The position numbers and the translations under genes were made by a program. 13,254 bases of DNA from NCBI GenBank assembly GCA_023459675.1, contig JAEWTC010000210.1, forward strand, positions 1 to 13,254, given 5' to 3'. Under the pieces are notes generated by a model that ran no database searches, was not told where the DNA came from, and was given only the letters and a program-made list of their open reading frames with translations. Of the stretch, positions 1 to 5,713 are shown piece by piece; positions within the stretch are counted from its first letter, which is position 1; the number at the start of each line of letters is the position of its first letter. Origin of the DNA: Bacillota bacterium. Its GTDB lineage: Bacteria; Bacillota; Clostridia; Christensenellales; Aristaeellaceae.

Positions 1-2
1 GG

Positions 3-53
3 TTAGAGATCCACGATCCGATGGCGTACCAGAGAACCCGCAAGTCCAAATAA
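3..53 (+). CDS. Possible C-terminal end of an upstream gene
   Basis: One frame is open from the window edge to a TAA at 51-53 and would give a basic C-terminus ending RTRKSK. The stop lies 20 bases before the ATG of the first TasA-like gene, a normal operon spacing. A second frame is also open here, to a TAG at 65-67, so the choice is uncertain. A SipW-type signal peptidase would be a natural neighbour, but 16 residues cannot show that. Confidence 0.3.
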   Translation, partial: LEIHDPMAYQRTRKSK

Positions 54-73
54 GAAGAGGAGCGTAGGAACCC

Positions 74-607
74 ATGAAGAAGAAGCTGTTACTCGTAGTA
101 CTGGCGCTTGCCATCCTGACGTCTTTGACCGCGGGCACTCTGGCTGTTTACACCAGAACAGTGACCGAATCAGAGAAGATCGAAGCCAAGCGGTTCACCT
201 TCAATGCCTCCGGGTCCATTGTCGGGAACTATGACGCGATCACTCTGGCGCCGTCGGAGAAAATGGATTACAAGTTCACCGTCGCAAACGTGGACAGTGA
301 GGGCGGCGCGGTTGCAGAAGTTCCGCTGGAATATTCAGTAACGCTGAATTACAAAGCGGCTCATGATGCAATGCCCGGTCTTACCGTTAAAATCTACGAT
401 GGCGCGACGCTGGTCGGCACCGACTCCGGCGGGGAAATTAAATTCACCGTCAACTCCGCTGCCAATGAAGTGTTCAACAAGACCTACAACGTAGTGATCT
501 CGTGGTCCGGCACTGGTGACAATGCTGGGCAGACCGCCGCCGGCGCAGATAAAGCCACGTTTGCGCAGGGCTTGGTTCTCACGGTTGTTGCAAGCCAGAA
601 GATCTGA
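74..607 (+). CDS. TasA-like secreted fibre/matrix subunit 1 (SipW-type signal peptide)
   Basis: This 177-residue protein is predicted to be exported and may polymerise outside the cell. The N-terminus has MKKK, a hydrophobic core (residues 5-18) and the motif TAGTLA-VYT, with likely cleavage after Ala24. Bacillus TasA has a similar site (GTWA-AFN) cut by SipW. After the site come a short Ala-Lys-Arg-Phe-Thr-Phe strand, then LAPSEKMDYKFTVANV, which resembles the 'L-x-P-G-x-x-x-x-x-F-x-x-x-N' region of TasA. A later Trp (VVISWSG) also recurs in the neighbouring paralogues. There is no cell-wall sorting signal, C-terminal membrane segment or cysteine. GAGGAG at 57-62 precedes the ATG. It is first in a row of four paralogues and is followed by a strong hairpin, which may mean it is the major subunit. 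Membership in the broad TasA/camelysin group is a judgement by eye; the fibre role is inferred. Confidence 0.75.
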   Translation: MKKKLLLVVLALAILTSLTAGTLAVYTRTVTESEKIEAKRFTFNASGSIVGNYDAITLAPSEKMDYKFTVANVDSEGGAVAEVPLEYSVTLNYKAAHDAMPGLTVKIYDGATLVGTDSGGEIKFTVNSAANEVFNKTYNVVISWSGTGDNAGQTAAGADKATFAQGLVLTVVASQKI

Positions 608-641
608 TACGGACTGTAACGCGCACACAGCCCAAGAGAAT

Positions 642-673
642 GCGCCGCGCAGGATGAACGTTCTGCGCGGCGC
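642..673 (+). other. GC-rich hairpin between subunit genes 1 and 2
   Basis: An 11-bp perfect stem (642-652 pairing with 663-673) encloses a 10-base loop (653-662). No U-run follows directly; the next bases are GCCCCAAACAC, with a short TTTT only at about 691-694. It is therefore not a standard intrinsic terminator. It could stabilise the 3' end of the first message, cause partial termination, or mark a processing site. Any of these would raise the level of subunit 1 over the genes behind it. Confidence 0.5.
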
Positions 674-739
674 GCCCCAAACACTATCGGTTTTCACAAG
701 TACCGTTCACCAAATGATCTAGAGAAGGGAGTTGGAGAC

Positions 740-1282
740 ATGAAAAAGTCGGTTCGGCTGCTGTTATTGCTTCTCATGCTCTTCACCTCTCTGACGTGCG
801 GCACCATGGCCGTGTATACCAGCACCATCGACCTGACCCCGGTCGTTATATCCGCCAAACGGTTCGTTTTGGGCGTCAACCAGGGAAGCCAGGACGAGTT
901 CGACCTTCGCATCGGCCCGGGAGACCTGGTCAGTTACCAGTTCGACGTAACCAACCAAAACGCGGACGGCGATGTTTCCGAAGTGGATATGGATCTGCTT
1001 ATTGACGCTGATTTTTCCGCAATCCGTGCCAGCCTTCCCAACGTGGAAATTCAACTGATGCTGCGCACGGGTTCGAACACAATACAAGTAGCCGCTGCGG
1101 ATTCCGCCGGAATCCTCAGCTATCATAGTTCCTCCGCATTCAAAGCCTCGCAGGCGGCCCTGATGAACTTTTCCCTGACTTTTTACTGGAGCGACGGATC
1201 TCTTCCCAGCTCGTTCCTCAACGGGAACTCCGTGGTTCTTCCGATCACGGTCTATGTGAAGGGGGTGCAGCATGTTTCATAA
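740..1282 (+). CDS. TasA-like secreted subunit 2 (SipW-type signal peptide)
   Basis: This 180-residue paralogue of the preceding gene has the N-terminus MKKSVR, a run of six leucines, then TCGTMA-VYT, with predicted cleavage after Ala24 exactly as in its neighbour. The mature part repeats the family landmarks: SAKRFVL, IGPGDLVSYQFDVTNQN, VEIQLMLRTG and FYWSDGS, ending in a hydrophobic strand (VVLPITVYVKG). The cysteine at position 20 lies in the signal region but does not form a lipobox. AAGGGAG at 725-731 is the ribosome site, 8 bases before the ATG. The end overlaps the next gene by 11 bases, pointing to coupled translation. It may be a second, minor or accessory fibre subunit; this is inferred from context. 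Confidence 0.72.
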   Translation: MKKSVRLLLLLLMLFTSLTCGTMAVYTSTIDLTPVVISAKRFVLGVNQGSQDEFDLRIGPGDLVSYQFDVTNQNADGDVSEVDMDLLIDADFSAIRASLPNVEIQLMLRTGSNTIQVAAADSAGILSYHSSSAFKASQAALMNFSLTFYWSDGSLPSSFLNGNSVVLPITVYVKGVQHVS

Positions 1283-1811
1283 GCACGGGCGAGTGATGAA
1301 AGCAATCATCGTTGTGCTGAGCCTCCTTACGATGATCGCCGTTACCATGCTTGGCGTAACGCTGAGCTCTTATGTAAAGGAGCTGCAGCTTTTCGGCAGC
1401 GGATGGCTGGGCCCCAAGTACTTCGCCTTCGAACTGGACAGCGACGGGGGAACAAAGAGCCTTGCGCCGGGTGAGAACACAGAGTATGACTTCTATGTGC
1501 ACAACTTTGACGCGAATGGCACAGCGCAGGTGCCACTGCACGTATCCATTGAGATCACCTACCCGCCGCAGCTGGCGGAAAGCGGAGCAATCAAGGCCGA
1601 GCTGTACCGCGGCGGAAGCCTTCTGGCTTCCAGCACCGGCACTGGTTCGCTCAACGTGACCGGCAACACGCTGCCCGCAAACGCCGCAACCACCGACCAC
1701 TATACGCTCAGGCTGACGTGGGTTGACGCCAATCTTGCCGTGCTTGGCACGAAGGTTTCGCAGACGTTTGATCCGTCCACAATCAGTATCAGCGTTTCCG
1801 GGTATCAATAA
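1272..1811 (+). CDS. TasA-like secreted subunit 3 with divergent signal peptide
   Basis: This is a 179-residue member of the same paralogous set. The family landmarks are PKYFAFELD, LAPGENTEYDFYVHNFD, IKAELYRGGSLLAS and LRLTWVD, plus a final ISISVSGY strand. The signal region differs: where the others have G-T-x-A-V-Y-T it reads GVTLSSYVKEL, with no Ala at the expected cleavage position, so it may be cut poorly or stay membrane-anchored. The start at 1272 has AAGGGGG at 1259-1265 and overlaps the previous gene by 11 bases. An ATG at 1296 (MKAII...) would put the TLSSY motif at the same residue numbers (22-26) as in the paralogues, but it lacks a good ribosome site. I keep 1272 and regard 1296 as a real alternative. 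No cysteines. Confidence 0.7.
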   Translation: MFHKHGRVMKAIIVVLSLLTMIAVTMLGVTLSSYVKELQLFGSGWLGPKYFAFELDSDGGTKSLAPGENTEYDFYVHNFDANGTAQVPLHVSIEITYPPQLAESGAIKAELYRGGSLLASSTGTGSLNVTGNTLPANAATTDHYTLRLTWVDANLAVLGTKVSQTFDPSTISISVSGYQ

Positions 1812-1835
1812 GACCCTGCTTCCATGAAAATACGG

Positions 1836-1844
1836 AAAGGAGGA
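1836..1844 (+). promoter_or_regulatory. Ribosome binding site that sets the start of subunit 4
   Basis: AAAGGAGGA lies 6 bases before the ATG at 1851. It falls inside the longer open frame that begins at 1824, so 1824 cannot be the main start. With 1851, the signal-peptide cleavage Ala falls at residue 24, as in subunits 1 and 2. Confidence 0.85.
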
Positions 1845-1850
1845 TGCATC

Positions 1851-2408
1851 ATGAGAAAAGCGCTGATCCCCATCGTACTGCTGGCACTGCTGGTGGTACT
1901 GATGAGCTCCGGCTCTTTCGCGATCTACACCCAAACGCAGTCGCTGCGCGGTGAACTGTACATGCGCATCTTCCTGTTCTCGGGTGACGAAAGCACAACC
2001 AGTTACGAGTTCGGCCTCGGCGGGCTTACGCTTGCACCCGGCCAGGGAGAAACGGAGTTGTACCGCTTCTCGCTGACAAACGCCCAAAGCGGCGGTAACG
2101 TGTGCGATTACGATATGGCGGTGAACATCGCGTCCTCCGGGATGTCCAGCGCAATATCCGCGATGAACGGTTTAACCTTCTATCTGTACGACATGTCTCA
2201 GGAAGGTTCCGGTCCGGTCGCTACCATCACGTCTGGCGAGATGAGCTACAGCGGGCTGCAATTTAGGGCAAGCGTCAACAAAACCGCGGAATACAGGCTG
2301 ACCGCCCGTTGGAACGACACGGGGAACAGCTCCGCGCAAACGGCGCTGGCAGCCAGCGGGCAGAAGTTCCCCATTAAAATCATCGTTTCTTCCCAAGCGA
2401 CCAATTAG
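1851..2408 (+). CDS. TasA-like secreted subunit 4 (SipW-type signal peptide)
   Basis: This is a 185-residue fourth member of the set. The N-terminus MRKALIP is followed by a Leu/Val-rich core and SSGSFA-IYT, with predicted cleavage after Ala24. The mature part keeps the shared pattern: YMRIFLFSGDE, LTLAPGQGETELYRFSLTN, LTFYLYDMSQ, YRLTARWNDTGN and a last hydrophobic strand (FPIKIIVSS). One cysteine (NVCDYDM) is present. It follows subunit 3 by 39 bases and precedes the Pro-Thr linker gene by 27 bases, so all are probably on one transcript. No anchor or sorting motif is visible. It may be a minor subunit or cap; the sequence does not tell which. Confidence 0.72.
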   Translation: MRKALIPIVLLALLVVLMSSGSFAIYTQTQSLRGELYMRIFLFSGDESTTSYEFGLGGLTLAPGQGETELYRFSLTNAQSGGNVCDYDMAVNIASSGMSSAISAMNGLTFYLYDMSQEGSGPVATITSGEMSYSGLQFRASVNKTAEYRLTARWNDTGNSSAQTALAASGQKFPIKIIVSSQATN

Positions 2409-2435
2409 CACAATCATTACGTTGAGGAGCAGAGC

Positions 2436-4121
2436 ATGAAAGCACGCGTCACACGGCAGAGCATGACCAGACGTATCGCATCCATCCTTGCGATATGCCT
2501 TGTTTTGCTGATCGTGCAAAGCGCTGCCGCAGGCTACTTCATTTCACGTTCCGCGCAGATGGCGGTACAGCCGGACCTGAGCGCGGTACCCACGCCAACG
2601 CCGACGCCTACGCCTACGCCGACCCCCACGCCTACGCCGACCCCGACGCCGACGCCTACGCCGACCCCTTCGCCTACGCCTTCGCCTACGCCGACGCCAA
2701 CCCCGACGCCTACTCCCACTCCCACACCGTCTGGCAGCGGACTGGTATTCGGTACGGACGTCTGGCTGAAGAACGTGACCTGGAATAGCGCATACCCGGG
2801 CACTTATACAGGCGGTACGCTGTCGGTCGATAACGTAAGCCATACGCTCAACTTCGATCTGGTGTTCACGCTGCCGGAGAATTACTCGGCACAGTACCTC
2901 TATTACTACAAGAACTGGTTTACGAACTTCACCCTCTACGTATGGGGTAAGAATAACTATACCAAGACTGTGATACCTGGAACGAGCGGCGTTACATCGA
3001 CAGGCGGCAAGGGCAGAGCCAAGCTGCAGAATTTCTCACTAGCAAGAGGCGCAAGCGGTGATATTGAAGTCTACTTCTACAACACAACGTGGACTGTGCC
3101 TACCTACAACGAGGCCGGCAATAGTTACACATCCAGTATTCAGCCTTCTTACACGACGGTCAACAGCCAGAGATACTATATCAACGCAACCATGACCCTG
3201 GTATTGCCGCCGGCCGTTACAGCCACACCCACGCCTACGCTGGAACCCACGCCTACGCCAACGCCTACGCCCACGCCGACCCCCACGCCTACGCCGACCC
3301 CCACGCCGGCTCCCACGCCGCAGCCGGGCTCCGGGTTAACGTTCAGCAACGGCTTCACGTTCGACAGCGCCAGCTGGAATACGGCGTACGGCGGCAACTT
3401 CACCGGCGGCTCCATGTCTGTGGATAACTCCAACCACGTTCTGAACTTTGATCTGACGTTCACAATGCCGGATAACTACTCGGCGCAGTATCTTACCAAT
3501 AACGTCGGTTTCTTCTATGGATTTACCCTAAACGTGACGGGCAAGAATAATTACGGTGAAGCAATCGGACTGGCCGGAAACGATGTGACCAGTTCCAGCG
3601 GCACGGGTCAGGCACAGCTGCAAAACGTTTCCCTGTCGCCCGGGGCGAGCAGCAGCAATATTAAAGTGTACTTCTACGGCGCTACCTGGAACGTACCGAC
3701 CTATAGCGAAAGCGGAAACAGCTATACGGTCAGCCTGAAGCCTTCGTATACGCTGGTCAGCCGATCCGTCAACTATGCGCCGTGGTACGTAACCGAGAAG
3801 TATTACGTTAACGCAAACATCACGGTGATCCTGCCTGCAGGCGCTGCCGCAATGGCTTCCATGGCTTCGATGAGCAGCATGATGACCGACGGCCTTACGT
3901 TGGATACGCCAACCCCGGCCCCGACAGCAACTCCTTCGCCAACACCGGTGCCGACCGCAACGCCTGCGCCGAGCGTAGAACCGACGGTAACGCCATCGCC
4001 GTCTCCGGAGGTCACGATGACGCTGGAACCGGAGCTAATGTTGGCGCCGATGCAAATGCTGGCGCCGGAGCCGGACCCAACGCCAACCTCTGAACCAACG
4101 CCTGTTCCGCCCTCCCCGTAA
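2436..4121 (+). CDS. Secreted protein with two tandem repeat domains joined by Pro-Thr linkers
   Basis: I do not recognise this 561-residue exported protein. It has a basic start (MKARVTRQSMTRR), a hydrophobic segment at 14-33 ending SAAAG that could be a cleaved signal or an anchor, then 24 consecutive Pro-Thr/Ser dipeptides (52-99). Domain A (about 100-262) and domain B (about 298-468) are clear copies of each other. Shared landmarks are GSGL, W-N-[ST]-A-Y, VDN, LNFDL-F, NYSAQYL, GKNNY, VYFY--TW-VPTY, GNSYT and a closing N-A-x-[IM]-T strand. A second Pro-Thr linker (about 265-297) separates them. The tail (470-561) has a Met/Ala/Ser stretch, then Pro-Thr-rich and Met-Leu-Ala-Pro-rich sequence. 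There is no LPXTG motif or C-terminal membrane helix. GAGGAG at 2424-2429 sets the start. Last in the TasA-like row, it may be an adhesin, spacer or surface tip associated with the fibre. Linkers of this kind are often glycosylated, but that is not shown here. Confidence 0.75.
   Translation: MKARVTRQSMTRRIASILAICLVLLIVQSAAAGYFISRSAQMAVQPDLSAVPTPTPTPTPTPTPTPTPTPTPTPTPTPSPTPSPTPTPTPTPTPTPTPSGSGLVFGTDVWLKNVTWNSAYPGTYTGGTLSVDNVSHTLNFDLVFTLPENYSAQYLYYYKNWFTNFTLYVWGKNNYTKTVIPGTSGVTSTGGKGRAKLQNFSLARGASGDIEVYFYNTTWTVPTYNEAGNSYTSSIQPSYTTVNSQRYYINATMTLVLPPAVTATPTPTLEPTPTPTPTPTPTPTPTPTPTPAPTPQPGSGLTFSNGFTFDSASWNTAYGGNFTGGSMSVDNSNHVLNFDLTFTMPDNYSAQYLTNNVGFFYGFTLNVTGKNNYGEAIGLAGNDVTSSSGTGQAQLQNVSLSPGASSSNIKVYFYGATWNVPTYSESGNSYTVSLKPSYTLVSRSVNYAPWYVTEKYYVNANITVILPAGAAAMASMASMSSMMTDGLTLDTPTPAPTATPSPTPVPTATPAPSVEPTVTPSPSPEVTMTLEPELMLAPMQMLAPEPDPTPTSEPTPVPPSP
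2589..2732 (+). repeat. Pro-Thr linker 1, coding hexanucleotide-type repeat
   Basis: There are 24 consecutive Pro-[Thr/Ser] codon pairs; the three Ser pairs are numbers 14, 16 and 24. Codon choice alternates among CCT, CCG, CCC, CCA with ACG, ACC and ACT, so the tract is near-repetitive, not a perfect satellite. A 29-base stretch (2616-2644) recurs exactly in linker 2. Confidence 0.9.
3228..3326 (+). repeat. Pro-Thr linker 2, between domains A and B
   Basis: This stretch encodes about 33 residues of mostly Pro-Thr pairs, interrupted by Leu-Glu near its start and by Ala and Gln near its end. Bases 3273-3301 are identical to 2616-2644 in linker 1. The copies lie 657 bases apart, which is exactly 219 codons. 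Confidence 0.88.
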
Positions 4122-4180
4122 ACGCGCCTGTTTTGGGTAATGACTACGGGCTGCCACGCAATCTCCGCGACCATCCTCTT

Positions 4181-4219
4181 CAAAGAACCCCCTGCGCAAT
4201 CTGCGCAGGGGGTTCTTTG
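4181..4219. terminator. Long perfect hairpin, probable bidirectional terminator
   Basis: An 18-bp perfect inverted repeat (4181-4198 and 4202-4219) has a 3-base loop. GGGGGTTCTTTG is the descending arm on both strands. It lies between the convergent ends of the Pro-Thr linker gene (stop at 4121) and the hydrolase gene (stop at 4238). There is no long pure U-tail, so its efficiency is uncertain, but position and stability argue for transcription ending here from both sides. Confidence 0.75.
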
Positions 4220-4237
4220 GGTACAGGGTAAGCCGTG

Positions 4238-5032
4238 TCATTGCCGTTTATCTGCGTTGAAAACGAGTTTCGAGTCAGGTTCCGGATAGCAGCACCAGGT
4301 GTTGATCTGCGTATACGGGGGAATAGGGCAGGGTTGCGCCAGGGTAAAGGTATGTTCACTCAAACCGTTGACGTACGCCCTGAATTGTGCCATTGTCCGA
4401 GGAGGCAGCGCATGGGGACACAGCACATGTTCCGCATCCAGCTTCATCAGTTTGCGCATGGTGTTCACGTAAATGGACAGAGGTTTGCTTTCCGGGAAGA
4501 ATAACCAGGTGTGCGGGTTCCAGGAATCTCCGGTAAGCAGGAGGCGCATTTGAGGAATAAAAGCCGCGATTGAGCCTGCGGTATGGCCAGGCGCGCGCAG
4601 GAAGCAGACTTCCAGATTTCCAAGGTTCAACGTCATGGAGGGAAGTGCTTGTATGGTTTCCGGCGTTCCGCCGAGAAATTGTTCTTTGGGATAGGTTTCG
4701 TCAATCCAGCCCCGCGTTTCAAAGCGTTTCAGCATTTCCGTACGGCTGCCGCGGCTCACGTTTCGTTTGCATCGTTTCAAGTCAACGGAATGGATGAAGG
4801 ATTCCGCAAAATAGTGCTGCCCGCAGGCGTGATCATAATGCGCATGGGATAAAACCACGGTCAGCTTTCCGCGTACGTAAGGCGCGATGCAATCCGCTAC
4901 ATTATACAGGCCTACTCCCGTATCAAAGAGCAGGGAGTCCCGCTCGCCGCGGATCAACGTGAAGCAGACCTGAGCGGAATCCTGTATGTGAAATACGTCG
5001 GGCAGCGGCTGTGTGACGGTGAAGGGAATCAT
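4238..5032 (-). CDS. Metallo-beta-lactamase-fold hydrolase
   Basis: This 264-residue cytoplasmic metallohydrolase has the standard metal-binding set. The HxHxDH motif is HAHYDH at 63-68, the next His is in APGHTAGS (His150), the bridging Asp is in LLTGDS (Asp169), and a final His is in LCPHALPP (His207). These are consistent with two zinc or iron ions and a hydrolytic (thioesterase, lactonase or phosphodiesterase-like) reaction. The exact substrate cannot be read from sequence. The frame extends upstream to 5209, but a perfect AAGGAGG (5040-5046) sits 7 bases before the ATG at 5032, and the extra N-terminus would cross the aroK terminator. No signal peptide. It is probably transcribed separately from the operon upstream, though I saw no convincing promoter in 5047-5145. 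Confidence 0.85.
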   Translation of the reverse strand: MIPFTVTQPLPDVFHIQDSAQVCFTLIRGERDSLLFDTGVGLYNVADCIAPYVRGKLTVVLSHAHYDHACGQHYFAESFIHSVDLKRCKRNVSRGSRTEMLKRFETRGWIDETYPKEQFLGGTPETIQALPSMTLNLGNLEVCFLRAPGHTAGSIAAFIPQMRLLLTGDSWNPHTWLFFPESKPLSIYVNTMRKLMKLDAEHVLCPHALPPRTMAQFRAYVNGLSEHTFTLAQPCPIPPYTQINTWCCYPEPDSKLVFNADKRQ

Positions 5033-5039
5033 CAGGATA

Positions 5040-5046
5040 CCTCCTT
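5040..5046 (-). promoter_or_regulatory. Ribosome binding site that sets the hydrolase start
   Basis: AAGGAGG on the minus strand is 7 bases before the ATG at 5032. It rules out the longer open frame starting at 5209 as the main product. Confidence 0.85.
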
Positions 5047-5145
5047 GCGGATGGGGCGAAGACCGGACAGCGGCTTGGAGTACCGGTACGCAGCATAAAT
5101 CCTTCTCATCAACCCGGCCATTCCCGGCATAAAGCAGCCATATGT

Positions 5146-5169
5146 AAAAAAGCGGCCATCCAATGGCCG
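5146..5169 (-). terminator. Intrinsic terminator after aroK
   Basis: On the minus strand a 7-bp stem, CGGCCAT/ATGGCCG (5163-5169 with 5153-5159), with a 3-base loop is followed, after one C, by six T (5151-5146). It begins 18 bases after the aroK stop and ends the five-gene operon that starts near 10.9 kb. Confidence 0.85.
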
Positions 5170-5186
5170 ATTGTCTTGTTCTTCTT

Positions 5187-5696
5187 TCAGGCGCGCAGCC
5201 TTCTGGCAATGCTTACCAGCGCAGACAGGCCGTTATGAAATCCGTTGCCGTTATCCAACACGATGTCGGCGATTTTCCGGTAGATAGGAACGCGCTCATT
5301 ATAGATGCGCTCAATCTCCTCGCGTCCCTTCTGGGCAAGCAGAGGACGTTTCTCCGCACGGATATCCATGAGAATATCGTCGATCGGGCGGTCGATGAAA
5401 ACGATGTACCCCTGTGCGCGCATAATGCGCTGGTTTTCTTCCCGAAGCGCCGTTCCGCCTCCGGTGGATATAATCCCTGGCGTCGCGTTGATCAGCTCCC
5501 GCAGCAGGTTGGTTTCTCCATTGCGAAAGGCTTCTTCGCCGAAAGCTTCGTAGATTTGCGCTGTGTTCATGCCGGTGATTTCGGAGAGATAAGCGTCGGT
5601 ATCCAGATAGGGCATCTGCAATTCCAAGGCTACGCGCCGGCCCAGCGCGCTTTTACCGCTTCCGGGCATACCCACCAGGAAGATATGCCGCTCCAT
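5187..5696 (-). CDS. aroK: Shikimate kinase
   Basis: This enzyme phosphorylates shikimate at the 3-hydroxyl with ATP, the fifth step of the chorismate (aromatic amino acid) pathway, in the cytoplasm. At 169 residues it has the usual family length. It shows the P-loop GMPGSGKS (9-16), the substrate/metal acidic pair in LDTDAY (Asp32, Asp34), the shikimate-binding Arg58 in EEAFR, the STGGGT loop (Gly79-81), the lid arginine in KRPLL (Arg117), and Arg135 near the adenine end. The ribosome site GAGGAG lies about 10 bases upstream. The gene starts 17 bases after the histidine kinase stop, so it is the last cistron of that operon, next to a terminator. It is not beside other shikimate-pathway genes here. 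Confidence 0.95.
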   Translation of the reverse strand: MERHIFLVGMPGSGKSALGRRVALELQMPYLDTDAYLSEITGMNTAQIYEAFGEEAFRNGETNLLRELINATPGIISTGGGTALREENQRIMRAQGYIVFIDRPIDDILMDIRAEKRPLLAQKGREEIERIYNERVPIYRKIADIVLDNGNGFHNGLSALVSIARRLRA

Positions 5697-5713
5697 CTGC
5701 GTTTCGCTCCTCT

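Noticed and set aside
797..802. Cysteine in the signal region of subunit 2 as a possible lipobox
   Set aside because: The residues before it (S-L-T) do not fit the L-[AS]-[GA]-C pattern, and the paralogues have Ala there.
1245..2087. Long minus-strand open frame across subunits 3 and 4
   Set aside because: It covers two overlapping or adjacent genes with good starts and family resemblance. Its own translation is low-complexity Arg/Gln/Val-rich and matches nothing I know.
2534..2843. Minus-strand open frames rich in Gly-Val or Arg-Gly repeats
   Set aside because: They are the reverse reading of the Pro-Thr codon tract in a well-supported plus-strand gene and have no ribosome site.
2589..3326. 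Repeat tracts that could suggest a CRISPR array or satellite
   Set aside because: The repeats are in-frame Pro-Thr codons, with no regular spacers and no nearby cas genes.
5033..5209. N-terminal extension of the hydrolase
   Set aside because: It would cross the aroK terminator, and a perfect AAGGAGG precedes the ATG at 5032.
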